NCBI RefSeq assembly: GCF_013391635.1
Contig: NZ_JACAWU010000002.1
Span: 1,054,001-1,118,000 of the forward strand
Direction: 5' to 3'
From: Natronomonas gomsonensis
Lineage (GTDB): Archaea; Halobacteriota; Halobacteria; Halobacteriales; Haloarculaceae
DNA: 64,000 bases
The notes beneath the pieces are model-generated. The model did not search any database. It saw only the letters and a program-made list of their open reading frames with translations, and was not told the DNA's origin. The position numbers were made by a program, and so were the translations under genes. Below, piece by piece: positions 24,500 through 33,374 of the stretch (position 1 is the stretch's first letter; each line of letters opens with the position of its first letter).

Positions 24500-25089
24500 C
24501 GACGGTCGACCTCCGCGTCGTGACAACCGACGACGCCGCCGCCATCGCGTCGATTTATCGCCCCTACGTCGAGGAAACTGCAGTCACCTTCGAGGAGGTA
24601 CCTCCAGACGCCGAGGAAATCGAGCGCCGCATCGCCGACACCGTCGAGACGTACCCGTGGTTCGTCGCGGAAGTCGACGGGTCGGTCGTCGGCTACGCCT
24701 ACGCGGGGGACCTGCGGAAGCGTTCGGCCTACCGATGGGTGACCGAACTCTCGGTATACGTCGAGCGGTCGGCCCGCGGTGCGGGAGTCGGGTCGGCGCT
24801 GTACGCGGCACTGTTGGAGACGCTCAGCGAACAGGGGTTTGCCAGCGCCTACGGCGTCGTCACGCTGCCGAACCCCGAAAGCGTCGGCTTCCACGAGGCC
24901 TTCGGCTTCGAGCGCGCGGCGTTGCTACCCGAAGCCGGCTACAAACACGGCGAGTGGCACGACGTGGCGTGGTTCGAACGCAGCCTCGCCGCCCGAAGCG
25001 ACGACCCGGCCGACCCGACGCCGTTTTCGGCGTGTCGGGACGCCCAACTCGACGACATCCTCGACGCCGCGGCTACCGGAAAGCCGTAG
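24496..25089 (+). CDS. GNAT N-acetyltransferase, phosphinothricin-acetyltransferase-like
   Basis: The protein has 197 residues and a GTG start overlapping the permease stop. Motif A for acetyl-CoA is VYVERSARGAGVGSALYAALL. FEEVPPDAEEIERRI and FHEAFGFERAALLPEAGYKHGEWHDVAWFER match the PAT/MnaT branch. A 30-residue acidic tail is extra. The overlap places it in the iron-permease transcript; the link to iron is unclear, since such enzymes acetylate small amines. Confidence 0.85.
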   Translation: MTTVDLRVVTTDDAAAIASIYRPYVEETAVTFEEVPPDAEEIERRIADTVETYPWFVAEVDGSVVGYAYAGDLRKRSAYRWVTELSVYVERSARGAGVGSALYAALLETLSEQGFASAYGVVTLPNPESVGFHEAFGFERAALLPEAGYKHGEWHDVAWFERSLAARSDDPADPTPFSACRDAQLDDILDAAATGKP

Positions 25090-25132
25090 CCGAACGGTAG
25101 GGTTTTGCCGGTGGGGTTGGTACTTCGGAGCA

Positions 25133-25423
25133 ATGATACAACGGCTGGCGAGACAGCTGGCGAAAGAGGAACGGGACCTCCGCGTGCTGGAGGCCGTCAT
25201 CGAACACCAGCCGATCGGTATCACCCGCGTCGCCACGGAGACTGGCATCGACGAGCACAAAGCGCGCTACTCTCTCCGGATGCTGGAGGACGACGGCCTC
25301 ATCGAGCCAACGCCCGATGGCGCGGTTACCGCCGAGGGGTTCGAGACGCACGCCACCGACATAAACGAGGGGCTAGACGGTCTCATCGAGCGGATGGAAT
25401 CGCTGAAGGAAATCGATCTGTAG
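25133..25423 (+). CDS. Winged-helix transcriptional regulator-like protein
   Basis: The protein has 96 residues from the ATG at 25133 (MIQRLARQLAKEERD). ERDLRVLEAVIEHQPIGI, VATETGIDEHKARYSLRML and EDDGLIEPTPDGAVTAEG give helix, helix-turn-helix and wing. The C-terminal helix (LDGLIERMESLKEI) may dimerise. Short regulators of this kind are common in haloarchaea and are likely DNA-binding. Target unknown. Confidence 0.65.
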   Translation: MIQRLARQLAKEERDLRVLEAVIEHQPIGITRVATETGIDEHKARYSLRMLEDDGLIEPTPDGAVTAEGFETHATDINEGLDGLIERMESLKEIDL

Positions 25424-25467
25424 TCACGAACCGGAACACTCGAATCCGTCGGAACCCTACCGGAGTC

Positions 25468-25692
25468 ATGAACAACCCACTCGAAGACAACGACGTTCCG
25501 GGGTGGGCCCTCGGTATGTTCCTGTTGGCGACGACCGTCGCCATCGCCGGCGTCACCGACTACGTGTTGACCAACGCCGGCTACCGGAACCTCGGGCTCT
25601 TCGTCTGGGCGGTGTGTTACTCCGGCGTGATAATCATCGTCTGGGTGCTGTGGCTCAGCGACATCGAGTTGACCGGTCCCGCCGAGGGGTAA
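25468..25692 (+). CDS. Small membrane protein, two helices
   Basis: The protein has 74 residues from the ATG at 25468 (MNNPLEDNDVPGW). Hydrophobic segments lie at 14-32 and 43-63. Composition and position before another small membrane protein look genuine. No function recognised. Confidence 0.5.
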   Translation: MNNPLEDNDVPGWALGMFLLATTVAIAGVTDYVLTNAGYRNLGLFVWAVCYSGVIIIVWVLWLSDIELTGPAEG

Positions 25693-25732
25693 CGGAACCA
25701 TTAAGAACGAAACACCGCGATATCCACCAAAG

Positions 25733-25993
25733 ATGTTCGAGATGCCGCTGCAACTGGTCGACGACTTCCTGCGGCAGTACCACGTCGGGCACGCACTCCT
25801 CGTCGGGTTCGTTCTCGCCGTCGTCGGCGGGTTCGCAATCAATCGGTCGGTGAAAGTCCTCGGAATCCAACTGTCGCTGTTCGGAATCCTGTTCATCGTC
25901 ACCCCAACGTCGACGATGGAAGTCCCGTTCCTCTTCCTCGGCATCGGGTTAGCCGTCATCGGCCCCGTCGTCGCGGTCTCGGGGAACGACTGA
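25733..25993 (+). CDS. Small membrane protein, three helices
   Basis: The protein has 86 residues. Segments at about 18-37, 42-58 and 62-82 are hydrophobic (HALLVGFVLAVVGGFAI, LSLFGILFIVTPT, FLFLGIGLAVIGPVVAV). An AT-rich TATA-like element (ACCATTAAGAACG) lies about 30 bases upstream. Function unknown. Confidence 0.55.
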   Translation: MFEMPLQLVDDFLRQYHVGHALLVGFVLAVVGGFAINRSVKVLGIQLSLFGILFIVTPTSTMEVPFLFLGIGLAVIGPVVAVSGND

Positions 25994-26006
25994 CGCGCCG
26001 TCACCC

Positions 26007-26417
26007 CTACAGTTCCTTCTCGATGACGTACCCCCACCTGTCGTAGCCGCGGCGCTCGTAGTAGTCGTGAGTGTCTGTTTTCGCTTCCGGCGACGCCAAC
26101 GCGAGGAACGCACAGTCTTCCGCGTCCGCCCACGACTCGACGAACCGGAGTAGTTCGGTGCCGTAGCCCTCGCCGCGGTGTGGTTCGTCGACGACGAGGT
26201 CGTAGAGCCACGCGTGCCGGGCGTGATGCAGAACGCCCGCGACGAGGACGCCAGCGACGGCGACCAACTCACCGTCGACGAACCCGCCGAAACAGCGGTA
26301 GTCGTCCTCGCCGGTCCATGCGAGTACGTCCGCGGGCGATTTCTCGGTCCACAGCTGTCGGAGAATCGGGACCGCCTCACGGCGCTCCGTCTCGTCGGTC
26401 AACTCCCGAACGTCCAT
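26007..26417 (-). CDS. GNAT family N-acetyltransferase
   Basis: The protein has 136 residues. The acetyl-CoA loop is DLVVDEPHRGEGYGTELLRF; the C-terminal motif is YYERRGYDRWGYVIEKEL. The N-terminal REAVPILRQLW helix and the central beta strands complete a single GNAT domain. The substrate cannot be told. It converges with the membrane protein genes on its left. Confidence 0.85.
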   Translation of the reverse strand: MDVRELTDETERREAVPILRQLWTEKSPADVLAWTGEDDYRCFGGFVDGELVAVAGVLVAGVLHHARHAWLYDLVVDEPHRGEGYGTELLRFVESWADAEDCAFLALASPEAKTDTHDYYERRGYDRWGYVIEKEL

Positions 26418-26471
26418 ACTCGGGCGTCGTGAGTCGGCGTCAAGAAACTGATTGTGGTGTGGTATCGGGGC

Positions 26472-27521
26472 TCACGACTCGGTGACGATGTCGTCGTAGC
26501 GCGCGCCGGTCTGTTTCAGCGTCTCGGTTGAGTACAGGCGCTCGTGTTCGACGGGGAGGTACTCCTCGGCGAGTTCGTCGATTTTCGCGTCGACGGCATC
26601 GGGGTCGCGGCCGTGAATCATCGTAAAGAGGTTGTAGGGCCACCCCTGCTCGGGCCGCCGAGGCCGGTGATAACACAGCGTCACGTAGGGCAACTCGCCG
26701 ACAGTCTCGCCGCGGGCGTCGAGTTCCTCGTCGGGGACGTTCCAGACGACCATGCAGTTGGCGTCGAAGCCCGTGACGACGTGGTTGACGACACAGCCGA
26801 TGCGCTTGATGCAGCCGTCGGCACGGAGCGCTTCGATGGCGTCGAGGACGTCTTCGACTGGCGCGTCGACGGCGTCAGCGATGTCCTCGTAGGGCGTCAT
26901 CGACAGCGGGAAGCCGTCCTGTATCTCCAACAGCAGCGCCTTATCGAGATCCGAGAGGTTCGCCGCGGCCGACTCGGAGATGCGCGTCGCCGTCACCTCG
27001 GTCCGTTCGACCGACTCCCGGGCGAACCGGTCCGAATTGACGACCGGGAACTCCAGGTCGATGTAGAAGTCGGTCAGCATCGGGAGGTTCAGTACCTCAC
27101 AGCCGGTTCGTTCCTCGATTTCCGCGAGGATTTCGTCGCGGCGGTCGAGCGACCCCGCCGTGACGACGAACCACATGTTCCACTCGTGGTCGCGGCGGTA
27201 GTTGTGGTTGATCTGCCGGTAGCCGTTGATGATGTCGGCGATCTCGTCGAATCGTTCCTCGGGGGCGCGAACCGCCGCCAGCGTCGAGGCGCCGATGACG
27301 GGCGGGTTCAACACCGCTCCGAAGCGCCGGAAGACGCCCGCTTCACGGAGTCGCCGAACGCGTTCGAGCGCCTCGTCCGCTTCGATGCCGAGTTCCGCCC
27401 CGACGCGGCGGAACGGTCGCCGCTCGACGGGGAAGTCCGACTGGTAGCCGTCGATGAGGGCTTCGTCGACCGCATCGAGGTCCGAACGCCAGTCCGCGTC
27501 GTCGGCCGCCGACGTGCTCAT
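26472..27521 (-). CDS. Siroheme decarboxylase, AhbA/AhbB-like tandem fusion
   Basis: The protein has 349 residues: two Lrp/AsnC-like units in tandem (about 15-180 and 185-345). Each has an HTH-like N-part (FRRVGAELGIEADEALERV; YEDIADAVDAPVEDVLDAI) and an effector-fold C-part. HNYRRDHEWNMWFVV and CYHRPRRPEQGWPYNLFTM carry the His/Arg residues of siroheme decarboxylases, which convert siroheme to 12,18-didecarboxysiroheme in archaeal heme synthesis. Units that are separate subunits AhbA and AhbB in other organisms are joined here. Confidence 0.8.
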   Translation of the reverse strand: MSTSAADDADWRSDLDAVDEALIDGYQSDFPVERRPFRRVGAELGIEADEALERVRRLREAGVFRRFGAVLNPPVIGASTLAAVRAPEERFDEIADIINGYRQINHNYRRDHEWNMWFVVTAGSLDRRDEILAEIEERTGCEVLNLPMLTDFYIDLEFPVVNSDRFARESVERTEVTATRISESAAANLSDLDKALLLEIQDGFPLSMTPYEDIADAVDAPVEDVLDAIEALRADGCIKRIGCVVNHVVTGFDANCMVVWNVPDEELDARGETVGELPYVTLCYHRPRRPEQGWPYNLFTMIHGRDPDAVDAKIDELAEEYLPVEHERLYSTETLKQTGARYDDIVTES

Positions 27522-27627
27522 TGTCGGTGATACGGTGGGCGGGGATTAGGGTCCGTCGGTTCCGGCGGGCCGTTCCGTGACAGGTGGCAACCGTGGACGT
27601 TTTTGTGCCCCTGCCCCAATCTTCGGT

Positions 27628-28692
27628 ATGGCCCAAGCGACCGAGAAATACGGCGAGTGGCCCCTCAAGCGTCTGATGACCGAAGTCGTCGGCTCCGGAC
27701 ACAAGTCCGCCGACGACATGACGCGCGAGCAGGCCGCCGAGGCGTTCCGTCGCATCCTCGAATTCGAACCCGACGACACGACGCTGGGTGCCTTCTGGCT
27801 GGCGAACCGCTGGAAGCGCAACACGCCCGAGGAGCTGGCCGCCTACATCGACGTGATGGCGGAGGGAACCGAGACGTACGCGCCGCAGTGTGACCCAGTC
27901 GATTGTGGGGCGAACTACGACGGCAAGGGGCGGAGCGCCATCTTCGGCGTCGCCGCCGGCCTCGTCGCCGCGGCCGCGGGCACGCCCGTCGTCGTCCACT
28001 CCGGGGACCGCGTCCCGACGCAGAAACAGGACGCCTACAAGCACGTCCTCGATGAGTTGGGCGTCCGGACCGACCTCACGCCCGAGGAATCCGCCGAGAT
28101 GACCGACGAGGTCGGCTTCGGCTACTACTACCAACCGAACTTCGCCCCTGAGATTACCGCCCTCGAAGAGCGCCGTGAGATGATGGGCGTCCGCACGTTC
28201 GTCAACACCATCGAGACGCTGGCGAATCCCGCCGAGGCGTCGACGCACCTCGGGTCGTTCTATCACCTGCCCTACGCCAAGCGCATCATCGACACCTTCC
28301 AAGAAAGCGAAACCGCGACCGTCGACCGCGTCGTCATGTTCCAGGGGATGGAGGGGTACGACGACGTGCGTCCGGGGTCGACGAAGGTGGCCGTCTGGAA
28401 CGAGGGCGAGGAGATGGACGACTTCGACATCGAGACGCCGGAATACGGCATGGACTTCGAAGAAGAGGACCTCGGCGTCGACGACGTGGCCGCCGACTCC
28501 GCGGCGATTACCGAGGACGTGCTGTCGGGCGACCGCGAGGACAACTTCGCCGACGCTGTCGCCGTCAACGCCGCCCTGCGCATCTACGCCGGCGGCGACG
28601 CCGACGACATCCGTGGTGGTCTTGAGGCGGCCCGCGACGCACTCGAATCGGGCGCAGCGGCGGAGAAACTCGACGCGCTTCGGTCGTTCTGA
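27628..28692 (+). CDS. TrpD2-like protein (anthranilate phosphoribosyltransferase superfamily)
   Basis: The protein has 354 residues from the ATG at 27628 (MAQATEKYGEWPLKRL). The helical N-domain (MTREQAAEAFRRILEFE) and the alpha/beta domain with GANYDGKGRSAIFGVAAGL and VVVHSGDRVPTQKQ follow the class IV phosphoribosyltransferase fold. The TrpD motif GTGGD is replaced by GANYD and later anthranilate-contact segments differ, so it is better placed with TrpD2/YbiB-type proteins than with tryptophan synthesis. No trp genes are nearby. A 50-residue acidic segment lies at about 270-310. Confidence 0.7.
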   Translation: MAQATEKYGEWPLKRLMTEVVGSGHKSADDMTREQAAEAFRRILEFEPDDTTLGAFWLANRWKRNTPEELAAYIDVMAEGTETYAPQCDPVDCGANYDGKGRSAIFGVAAGLVAAAAGTPVVVHSGDRVPTQKQDAYKHVLDELGVRTDLTPEESAEMTDEVGFGYYYQPNFAPEITALEERREMMGVRTFVNTIETLANPAEASTHLGSFYHLPYAKRIIDTFQESETATVDRVVMFQGMEGYDDVRPGSTKVAVWNEGEEMDDFDIETPEYGMDFEEEDLGVDDVAADSAAITEDVLSGDREDNFADAVAVNAALRIYAGGDADDIRGGLEAARDALESGAAAEKLDALRSF

Positions 28693-28701
28693 GACGGCCG
28701 A

Positions 28702-30378
28702 CTACTGTTCGACTGTCGGGGCGTCGGTGGCCTCTCGGAGTTCGAAGCCGTCGTAGTCGTCTTCGGCGACCCGTTCACAGATGCCGCGATACATCTCGAG
28801 ACCGCCCGGGAACGGCGTGAATATGCTCGGCTTACCGGGGACGTTCTCGCCGCGATACCACGATTTGGCCTCCGAGAACAGCATATTGTCGGCCAGCATG
28901 TTCGTCTGTGAGACCCACTGCTGTTCGGATTCGGCGGTCGCTTCGATGCGGTCGTAGCCTTCGCGATCCATGTAGGCGATGCAGTCGGTTATCCACTCGA
29001 CGTGCTGCTCGATGGACATCGGCATGTTCGTCAACACGGAGGGGCTCTGGGGGCCGGTGATGGTGAAGAGGTTCGGGAAGTCGTGCATGCCGAGACCGAG
29101 GTACGTGGTCGGACCATCGGCCCACTTCTCTTCGAGCGGCAAGCCGTCTCGCCCTCGAATGTCCATCGCGAGCAGCGCGCCGGTCATGGCGTCGAAGCCG
29201 GTTGCGAAGACCAACACGTCGAGGTCGTACTCGTCGGCCGTCGTCCGGACGCCATCAGGTGTGATTTCGGTTATCGGGTTCTCCTCGACATCGACGAGGC
29301 TCACGTCGTCGCGGTTGTACGTCCCGTAGTAGTCGTTGTAGTCCATCGGCGGGCGCTTGGCGCCGTAGGGGTGATCCGTCGGGACGAGTTTCTCTGCGGT
29401 GTCGGGGTCGTCGACCCGCTCGCGAATCTTCTCGCGGATGAACTCCGAGATGATGGCGTTGGTGTCGGCGTTCGACAGCACGTGGCCGGGTTCGAACGCG
29501 TGCAGGAATCGGAAGCCACCCTGCTGCCAGCGGTCCTCCAGGATGTCGTGTATCTCCGCTTCGGAGAGCCCGCGAGCGGAGTTCTCGTCGGGGTCGAACG
29601 GCATCCCCAACCGGGAGTTCCGGGCCTGCTCCCAGATAGCGTCGTAGTTCTCGCGTATCTCCTCGTACTCCTCGGCTTCGAGTGGGCGGTTGCGCGCGGG
29701 GACGGCGTAGTTCGGCGTCCGCTGGAAGACCGTCAGGTGGCCCGCTCGCGAGGCGGTCTCGGAGATGAACTGAATGCCCGTCGACCCCGTGCCGATGACG
29801 CCGACGCGCTGGCCGTCGAGGTCGACGCCGTCGTGTGGCCACCGGGCGGTGTGGTACCACTCGCCCTCGAAGGTGTCGAGGCCATCGAAGTCGGGTTTGA
29901 ACGGTTCGGAGAGACAGCCGACGGCGCTGATGAAAAACCGGGTCTCGACGCGTTCGCCATCGGCGGTTTCGATGGTCCACGTCGCCGCGTCGTCGTCGTA
30001 GCTGGCCGAAGTGACCTCCGTCTCGAAGGCGATGTCCCGGCGGAGGTCGAGTTCGTCGGCGGCGAAGTTGAGATACTCCAGAATTTCGGGCTGTTCGGGG
30101 TAGCGTTCCGACCACTCCCACTCCTCGTAGAGGTCCTCGTCGAAGGAGTAACAGTAGATGTGGCTCTCGCTGTCACAGCGGGCGCCCGGATAGCGGTTCC
30201 AGTACCACGTCCCGCCGACGCCGTCGCCCTTCTCGTAGACACGCACCGACAGTCCCAATTCTCGGAGTCGGTGCAGCATGTACAGTCCCGAAAAGCCCGC
30301 GCCGACGACGACGGCGTCGAAGTCGGTCGTTTCGCTGGCGCGTTCGGTCGTGGCTTCGCGTACGTCCCCGTCAGACAC
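28702..30378 (-). CDS. Flavin monooxygenase, Baeyer-Villiger type
   Basis: The protein has 558 residues. The FAD motif is AVVVGAGFSGLYMLHRL, then the BVMO fingerprint FEGEWYHTARWPHDG (F-x-G-x3-H-x3-W-P), then the NADPH motif VGVIGTGSTGIQ. GGTWYWNRYPGARCDSES matches cyclohexanone-monooxygenase relatives. I choose GTG at 30378 over an in-frame TTG two codons earlier; a dyad overlaps the start. The enzyme oxidises ketones or related compounds with O2 and NADPH; the natural substrate is unknown. It lies downstream of a multicopper oxidase gene on the same strand. Confidence 0.85.
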   Translation of the reverse strand: MSDGDVREATTERASETTDFDAVVVGAGFSGLYMLHRLRELGLSVRVYEKGDGVGGTWYWNRYPGARCDSESHIYCYSFDEDLYEEWEWSERYPEQPEILEYLNFAADELDLRRDIAFETEVTSASYDDDAATWTIETADGERVETRFFISAVGCLSEPFKPDFDGLDTFEGEWYHTARWPHDGVDLDGQRVGVIGTGSTGIQFISETASRAGHLTVFQRTPNYAVPARNRPLEAEEYEEIRENYDAIWEQARNSRLGMPFDPDENSARGLSEAEIHDILEDRWQQGGFRFLHAFEPGHVLSNADTNAIISEFIREKIRERVDDPDTAEKLVPTDHPYGAKRPPMDYNDYYGTYNRDDVSLVDVEENPITEITPDGVRTTADEYDLDVLVFATGFDAMTGALLAMDIRGRDGLPLEEKWADGPTTYLGLGMHDFPNLFTITGPQSPSVLTNMPMSIEQHVEWITDCIAYMDREGYDRIEATAESEQQWVSQTNMLADNMLFSEAKSWYRGENVPGKPSIFTPFPGGLEMYRGICERVAEDDYDGFELREATDAPTVEQ

Positions 30379-30394
30379 TGTCAATCACTGACAG
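30378..30394. promoter_or_regulatory. Inverted repeat over the monooxygenase start
   Basis: CTGTCA-ATCAC-TGACAG is a 6-base-arm dyad ending at the GTG start. A TATA-like element (minus strand GTAAATTTAAC, near 30411-30421) lies upstream, so the dyad covers the expected transcription start and looks like an operator. Confidence 0.45.
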
Positions 30395-30468
30395 ACCATC
30401 AGGGACAAACGGTGTTAAATTTACTACCAGTCAAACGAGGTCGAATGACACCGTGCCCTCGAATCCGG

Positions 30469-31605
30469 TTAGGCTTCGTAGCCAGCGTAGTCCATCAGTT
30501 CCGCGAAGAGGTCGGAGTCCATCGCCTCCTCGTAGACGATGGCACCGACCATCCCGCCGGGATAGCTGTTGCCGTTCATCGCGTGGCTCACCTTGTGGCA
30601 GTGGATCAGGTAGATCCCGGGGTCGGCGTCGGCCTCGAACTCGATGGTCTTCCGTTCTGCGGGCGCGACGTTGACGATGTCCTGTTCGTACTGGGCGGCT
30701 TCGGGCACGTCGGAGCCGTCCTTCTGGACGAGCCGGAACCGGTGGTTGTGCGTGTGAATCGGGTGGCTCATGTAGCCGTTGTTGGCGAGGTGCAGTCGAA
30801 CGGTGTCGCCCTGTGAGACGATGACCGGCGAGCCGTCCTCTGGGTGCAGCGTCCGCGGCGCCGACCGGCCGTTGATGGTGAACACGTCCGGGGAACGGTC
30901 ACGCGGGCTGTAGGAGACGTCCTCGCCGGCGATCTGTCGGTTGAGCCGGGAGTCCCAGTCCTTCAGCGTCATGAACAGTTCCTGGTCGGCCCGCTCGTAG
31001 CCCTCGGGGTCGACACGGAAGACGCCGTACATCCCCATGTCGATGTGCCGGTGGGTCTGGTAGTGGCAGTGATACAGGTGCGTCCCGGGGACGTTCGCGG
31101 GAATCTCGTAGGTGTGTTTCTCGCCGGGGGCGACGGTGATGCCCGTCGTCGTCGGGACGCCGTCGTTCTCCCAGGTCTTCCGGACGCCGTGGAAGTGGAG
31201 GGTGTGGGGGTGCATCGCGTCGGTGTTGTCCAGCGTCACCTCGATGTCCTCGCCCTCGACGGTCCGAATGACGGGACCGGGGACGCTCGGCGTCCGGTCG
31301 TCGGCCTGCCACGCCCAGACGGCGGGCAATTCGACGGGACCGCCCATCGAATCGCCGGGGTGGGCGGCGAGTCGCGAGGTGACAGAGCGGAGCGTCACCT
31401 GATTGTTTTGTTCGTGCACGTCGACGACTTCAGGCGCACCAGCGAGCGGTAGTTGCTCGCCGTCCTGGGTTCCCGTCGCCTGTTGGGCCGGGCCCTGATA
31501 TCCAGTCGAACAGCCCGCGAGACCCGCCACGCCGACGGTTCCAGTCGCTTTCACGAAATCCCGGCGCGAGAAGTCCGTTCCGGGTGCGCCAATGTTGTCA
31601 GTCAT
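30469..31605 (-). CDS. Two-domain multicopper oxidase, Tat lipoprotein
   Basis: The protein has 378 residues. The Tat motif SRRDFVKA (13-20) is followed by a lipobox ending at Cys32. Copper ligands appear in four blocks: HPHTLHFHG, HLYHCHYQTHRH, HPIHTHNHR and YLIHCHKVSHAMNG (the HCH of the trinuclear site). The total length fits a two-cupredoxin enzyme rather than three-domain laccase. It acts outside the membrane and oxidises a metal or phenolic donor with O2. TATA (31625-31636) is 26 bases upstream: a leaderless message. Confidence 0.85.
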   Translation of the reverse strand: MTDNIGAPGTDFSRRDFVKATGTVGVAGLAGCSTGYQGPAQQATGTQDGEQLPLAGAPEVVDVHEQNNQVTLRSVTSRLAAHPGDSMGGPVELPAVWAWQADDRTPSVPGPVIRTVEGEDIEVTLDNTDAMHPHTLHFHGVRKTWENDGVPTTTGITVAPGEKHTYEIPANVPGTHLYHCHYQTHRHIDMGMYGVFRVDPEGYERADQELFMTLKDWDSRLNRQIAGEDVSYSPRDRSPDVFTINGRSAPRTLHPEDGSPVIVSQGDTVRLHLANNGYMSHPIHTHNHRFRLVQKDGSDVPEAAQYEQDIVNVAPAERKTIEFEADADPGIYLIHCHKVSHAMNGNSYPGGMVGAIVYEEAMDSDLFAELMDYAGYEA

Positions 31606-31726
31606 TACAGTTCGACGTAGTAAGGCTATACGTAAAGCACGGAAGGCGGATTCCCGGGGATTGAGAATCGTTTCTCCGAGGTGGGAATCCGCCGTGGGAG
31701 TTGAGAATTGAGAATCCCCCGGAGGT

Positions 31727-32020
31727 TTACTGCACGCGCAACGAGTAGGCGATGATGCTCAGGCCGGTGAGGATGAACAGGCCCTCGATGAGAACGCCGA
31801 TGCCGATGTCCGTCCCGAGGATTTCGAAGGTGAACCCGGCAATGAGGACGCCGATGCCGACGAAGGCGAATCCGACCGAGAGAAACTTCAGCGACCGGTC
31901 GCCGGTCCGGCGGTAGGCACTCCAGGCGAGATACGTCACGACGCCGCCGACGACGAGAATGAGTGTCTTTACGACTGCGATGGCGAGTTGGATTCCGGCC
32001 GTAGATTGCGTGTGAACCAT
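31727..32020 (-). CDS. Small membrane protein paired with an HTH regulator (DUF7521-like)
   Basis: The protein has 97 residues from the ATG at 32020 (MVHTQSTAGIQLAI). Three hydrophobic segments (about 9-29, 43-61, 71-92). The ATG shares one base with the stop of the HTH gene (TAATG), so the two are translated together. This HTH plus membrane-protein pairing is widespread in haloarchaea; a membrane signal for the regulator is possible. Confidence 0.65.
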   Translation of the reverse strand: MVHTQSTAGIQLAIAVVKTLILVVGGVVTYLAWSAYRRTGDRSLKFLSVGFAFVGIGVLIAGFTFEILGTDIGIGVLIEGLFILTGLSIIAYSLRVQ

Positions 32021-32400
32021 TATCGTACCTCCTTGCCGACTTCCGACCACAGTTCGGCCAGTCGTTCGTCGGCGCGTCTGGCCGGCCGCTCGATTTCGAT
32101 GCCGAACTCCCGGTCGTCGTCGCACTCGACGATGACCTCGGTGAAGTCGACCTCGTAGCGGCCGGCGTGGCTGCCGTCCTGCCGTATTTCGGTTCCCTCC
32201 CGCAGCAGCGTCGACTCCGTCAACCGGTCGAGTTTCCGATACAGCGTCGACCGCGGAATGTCACACCGCTCGACGAGTTCACTCGCCGTCCGAGGCTCGT
32301 CGAGTTGCCGGACGATGTTTCGACAGTCCTCGTCGTCGAGCGTCCCGACGACCGTTTCGAGGTCTGGATCGTCGGTGTCCGACAGCGGGTCCCGAACCAT
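32020..32400 (-). CDS. ArsR/HTH_20-type winged-helix regulator
   Basis: The protein has 126 residues. DEDCRNIVRQLDEPRTA, SELVERCDIPRSTLYRKLDRL and STLLREGTEIRQDG form the recognition HTH and wing; the C-terminal half is acidic. TATA (32421-32429, CCTATAAAC on the plus strand) is 25 bases upstream. First gene of a two-gene operon with the small membrane protein. Confidence 0.8.
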   Translation of the reverse strand: MVRDPLSDTDDPDLETVVGTLDDEDCRNIVRQLDEPRTASELVERCDIPRSTLYRKLDRLTESTLLREGTEIRQDGSHAGRYEVDFTEVIVECDDDREFGIEIERPARRADERLAELWSEVGKEVR

Positions 32401-32492
32401 ACGGGAGATATTAAGTCACGCCTATAAACGGTTGCGAAGACGGGGAAACGCCGTTTCGGGGCGGTTATGCTCCTCGACATCGGAGGGGTCGC

Positions 32493-33164
32493 ATGGCAAT
32501 CGAACGTCGGGCAGTTCTCGGGGCGGCGACAGCGATGCTGAGTGGCGCCCTCGCGGGTTGTTTCGGCGACGACAGCAGTCGGCAACCTTTTGCGACGCCC
32601 GCGCCTGAATCGGGTATGAGCGACAACCCGACTGTCACCCTGGGTACGAACCACGGCGACATTACCATCGAACTGTTCGAAGAGCGCGCACCCCGAACCG
32701 TCGAGAACTTCCTCAACCTCGCAGAACACGACCCCGCGGCCGACGACGACCCCGCCCCCGAGACGACCACATGGGAAGACCCCGAAACCGGCGAAACCCG
32801 CGGTGACTCCCTCTATGAGGGAACGGTCTTCCACCGCATCATCGCGGACTTCATGATTCAGGGTGGCGACCCCACCGGCACCGGCCGCGGCGGCCCCGGC
32901 TACCAGTTCGACGACGAGTTCCACCCCGAACTCCGCCACGACGGCGCCGGCATCCTCTCGATGGCCAACTCCGGGCCGAACACCAACGGCAGCCAGTTCT
33001 TCATCACGCTGGACGCCCAGCCGCACCTCGACGACAAACACGCCGTCTTCGGCGAAGTCGTCGACGGGATGGACGTGGTCAAGGAAATCGGCAACGTCCC
33101 GACGGGCCGCAACGACAAGCCGCACGACGATGTCGAAATCGAGTCGGTCGACATCGAGCGATAA
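32493..33164 (+). CDS. Cyclophilin-type peptidyl-prolyl isomerase, lipoprotein
   Basis: The protein has 223 residues. The N-terminus has paired Arg (5-6), a hydrophobic stretch and a lipobox ending at Cys23 (GALAGC), so the enzyme is exported and anchored. Residues about 45-222 are a bacterial-type cyclophilin (FHRIIADFMIQGGDPTGTG, SMANSGPNTNGSQFFIT, HAVFGEVVDGMDVV); the catalytic Arg is in FHRII. A 25-residue acidic insertion near 75-95 lengthens it. It assists proline isomerisation of secreted proteins. Confidence 0.9.
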   Translation: MAIERRAVLGAATAMLSGALAGCFGDDSSRQPFATPAPESGMSDNPTVTLGTNHGDITIELFEERAPRTVENFLNLAEHDPAADDDPAPETTTWEDPETGETRGDSLYEGTVFHRIIADFMIQGGDPTGTGRGGPGYQFDDEFHPELRHDGAGILSMANSGPNTNGSQFFITLDAQPHLDDKHAVFGEVVDGMDVVKEIGNVPTGRNDKPHDDVEIESVDIER

Positions 33165-33374
33165 CGCCCGAGAGAACGCCTTCTGTCGGCGATTTATCGA
33201 CTGAGGCACAAACGTGGATTCTGCGTTCGCGAAATCTCTCGAACGCGATATTTTCTGAACGTGGGATCCGTTGAAATCCTCTTCTGTAAGTCCAATACAG
33301 CATGGAATGGATGTTCGGTAGACGTGCACAGGTAGCAAATTCTGTAGGATATGGGAGCGTGGTAAGAGGCCCCC

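Noticed and set aside
24496..25089. GNAT gene as siderophore synthesis enzyme
   Set aside because: It overlaps the ferric permease but its motifs match amine acetyltransferases and no other siderophore gene is present.
27628..28692. TrpD of tryptophan synthesis
   Set aside because: The GTGGD motif is altered and no trp genes are adjacent; TrpD2-like is the better call.
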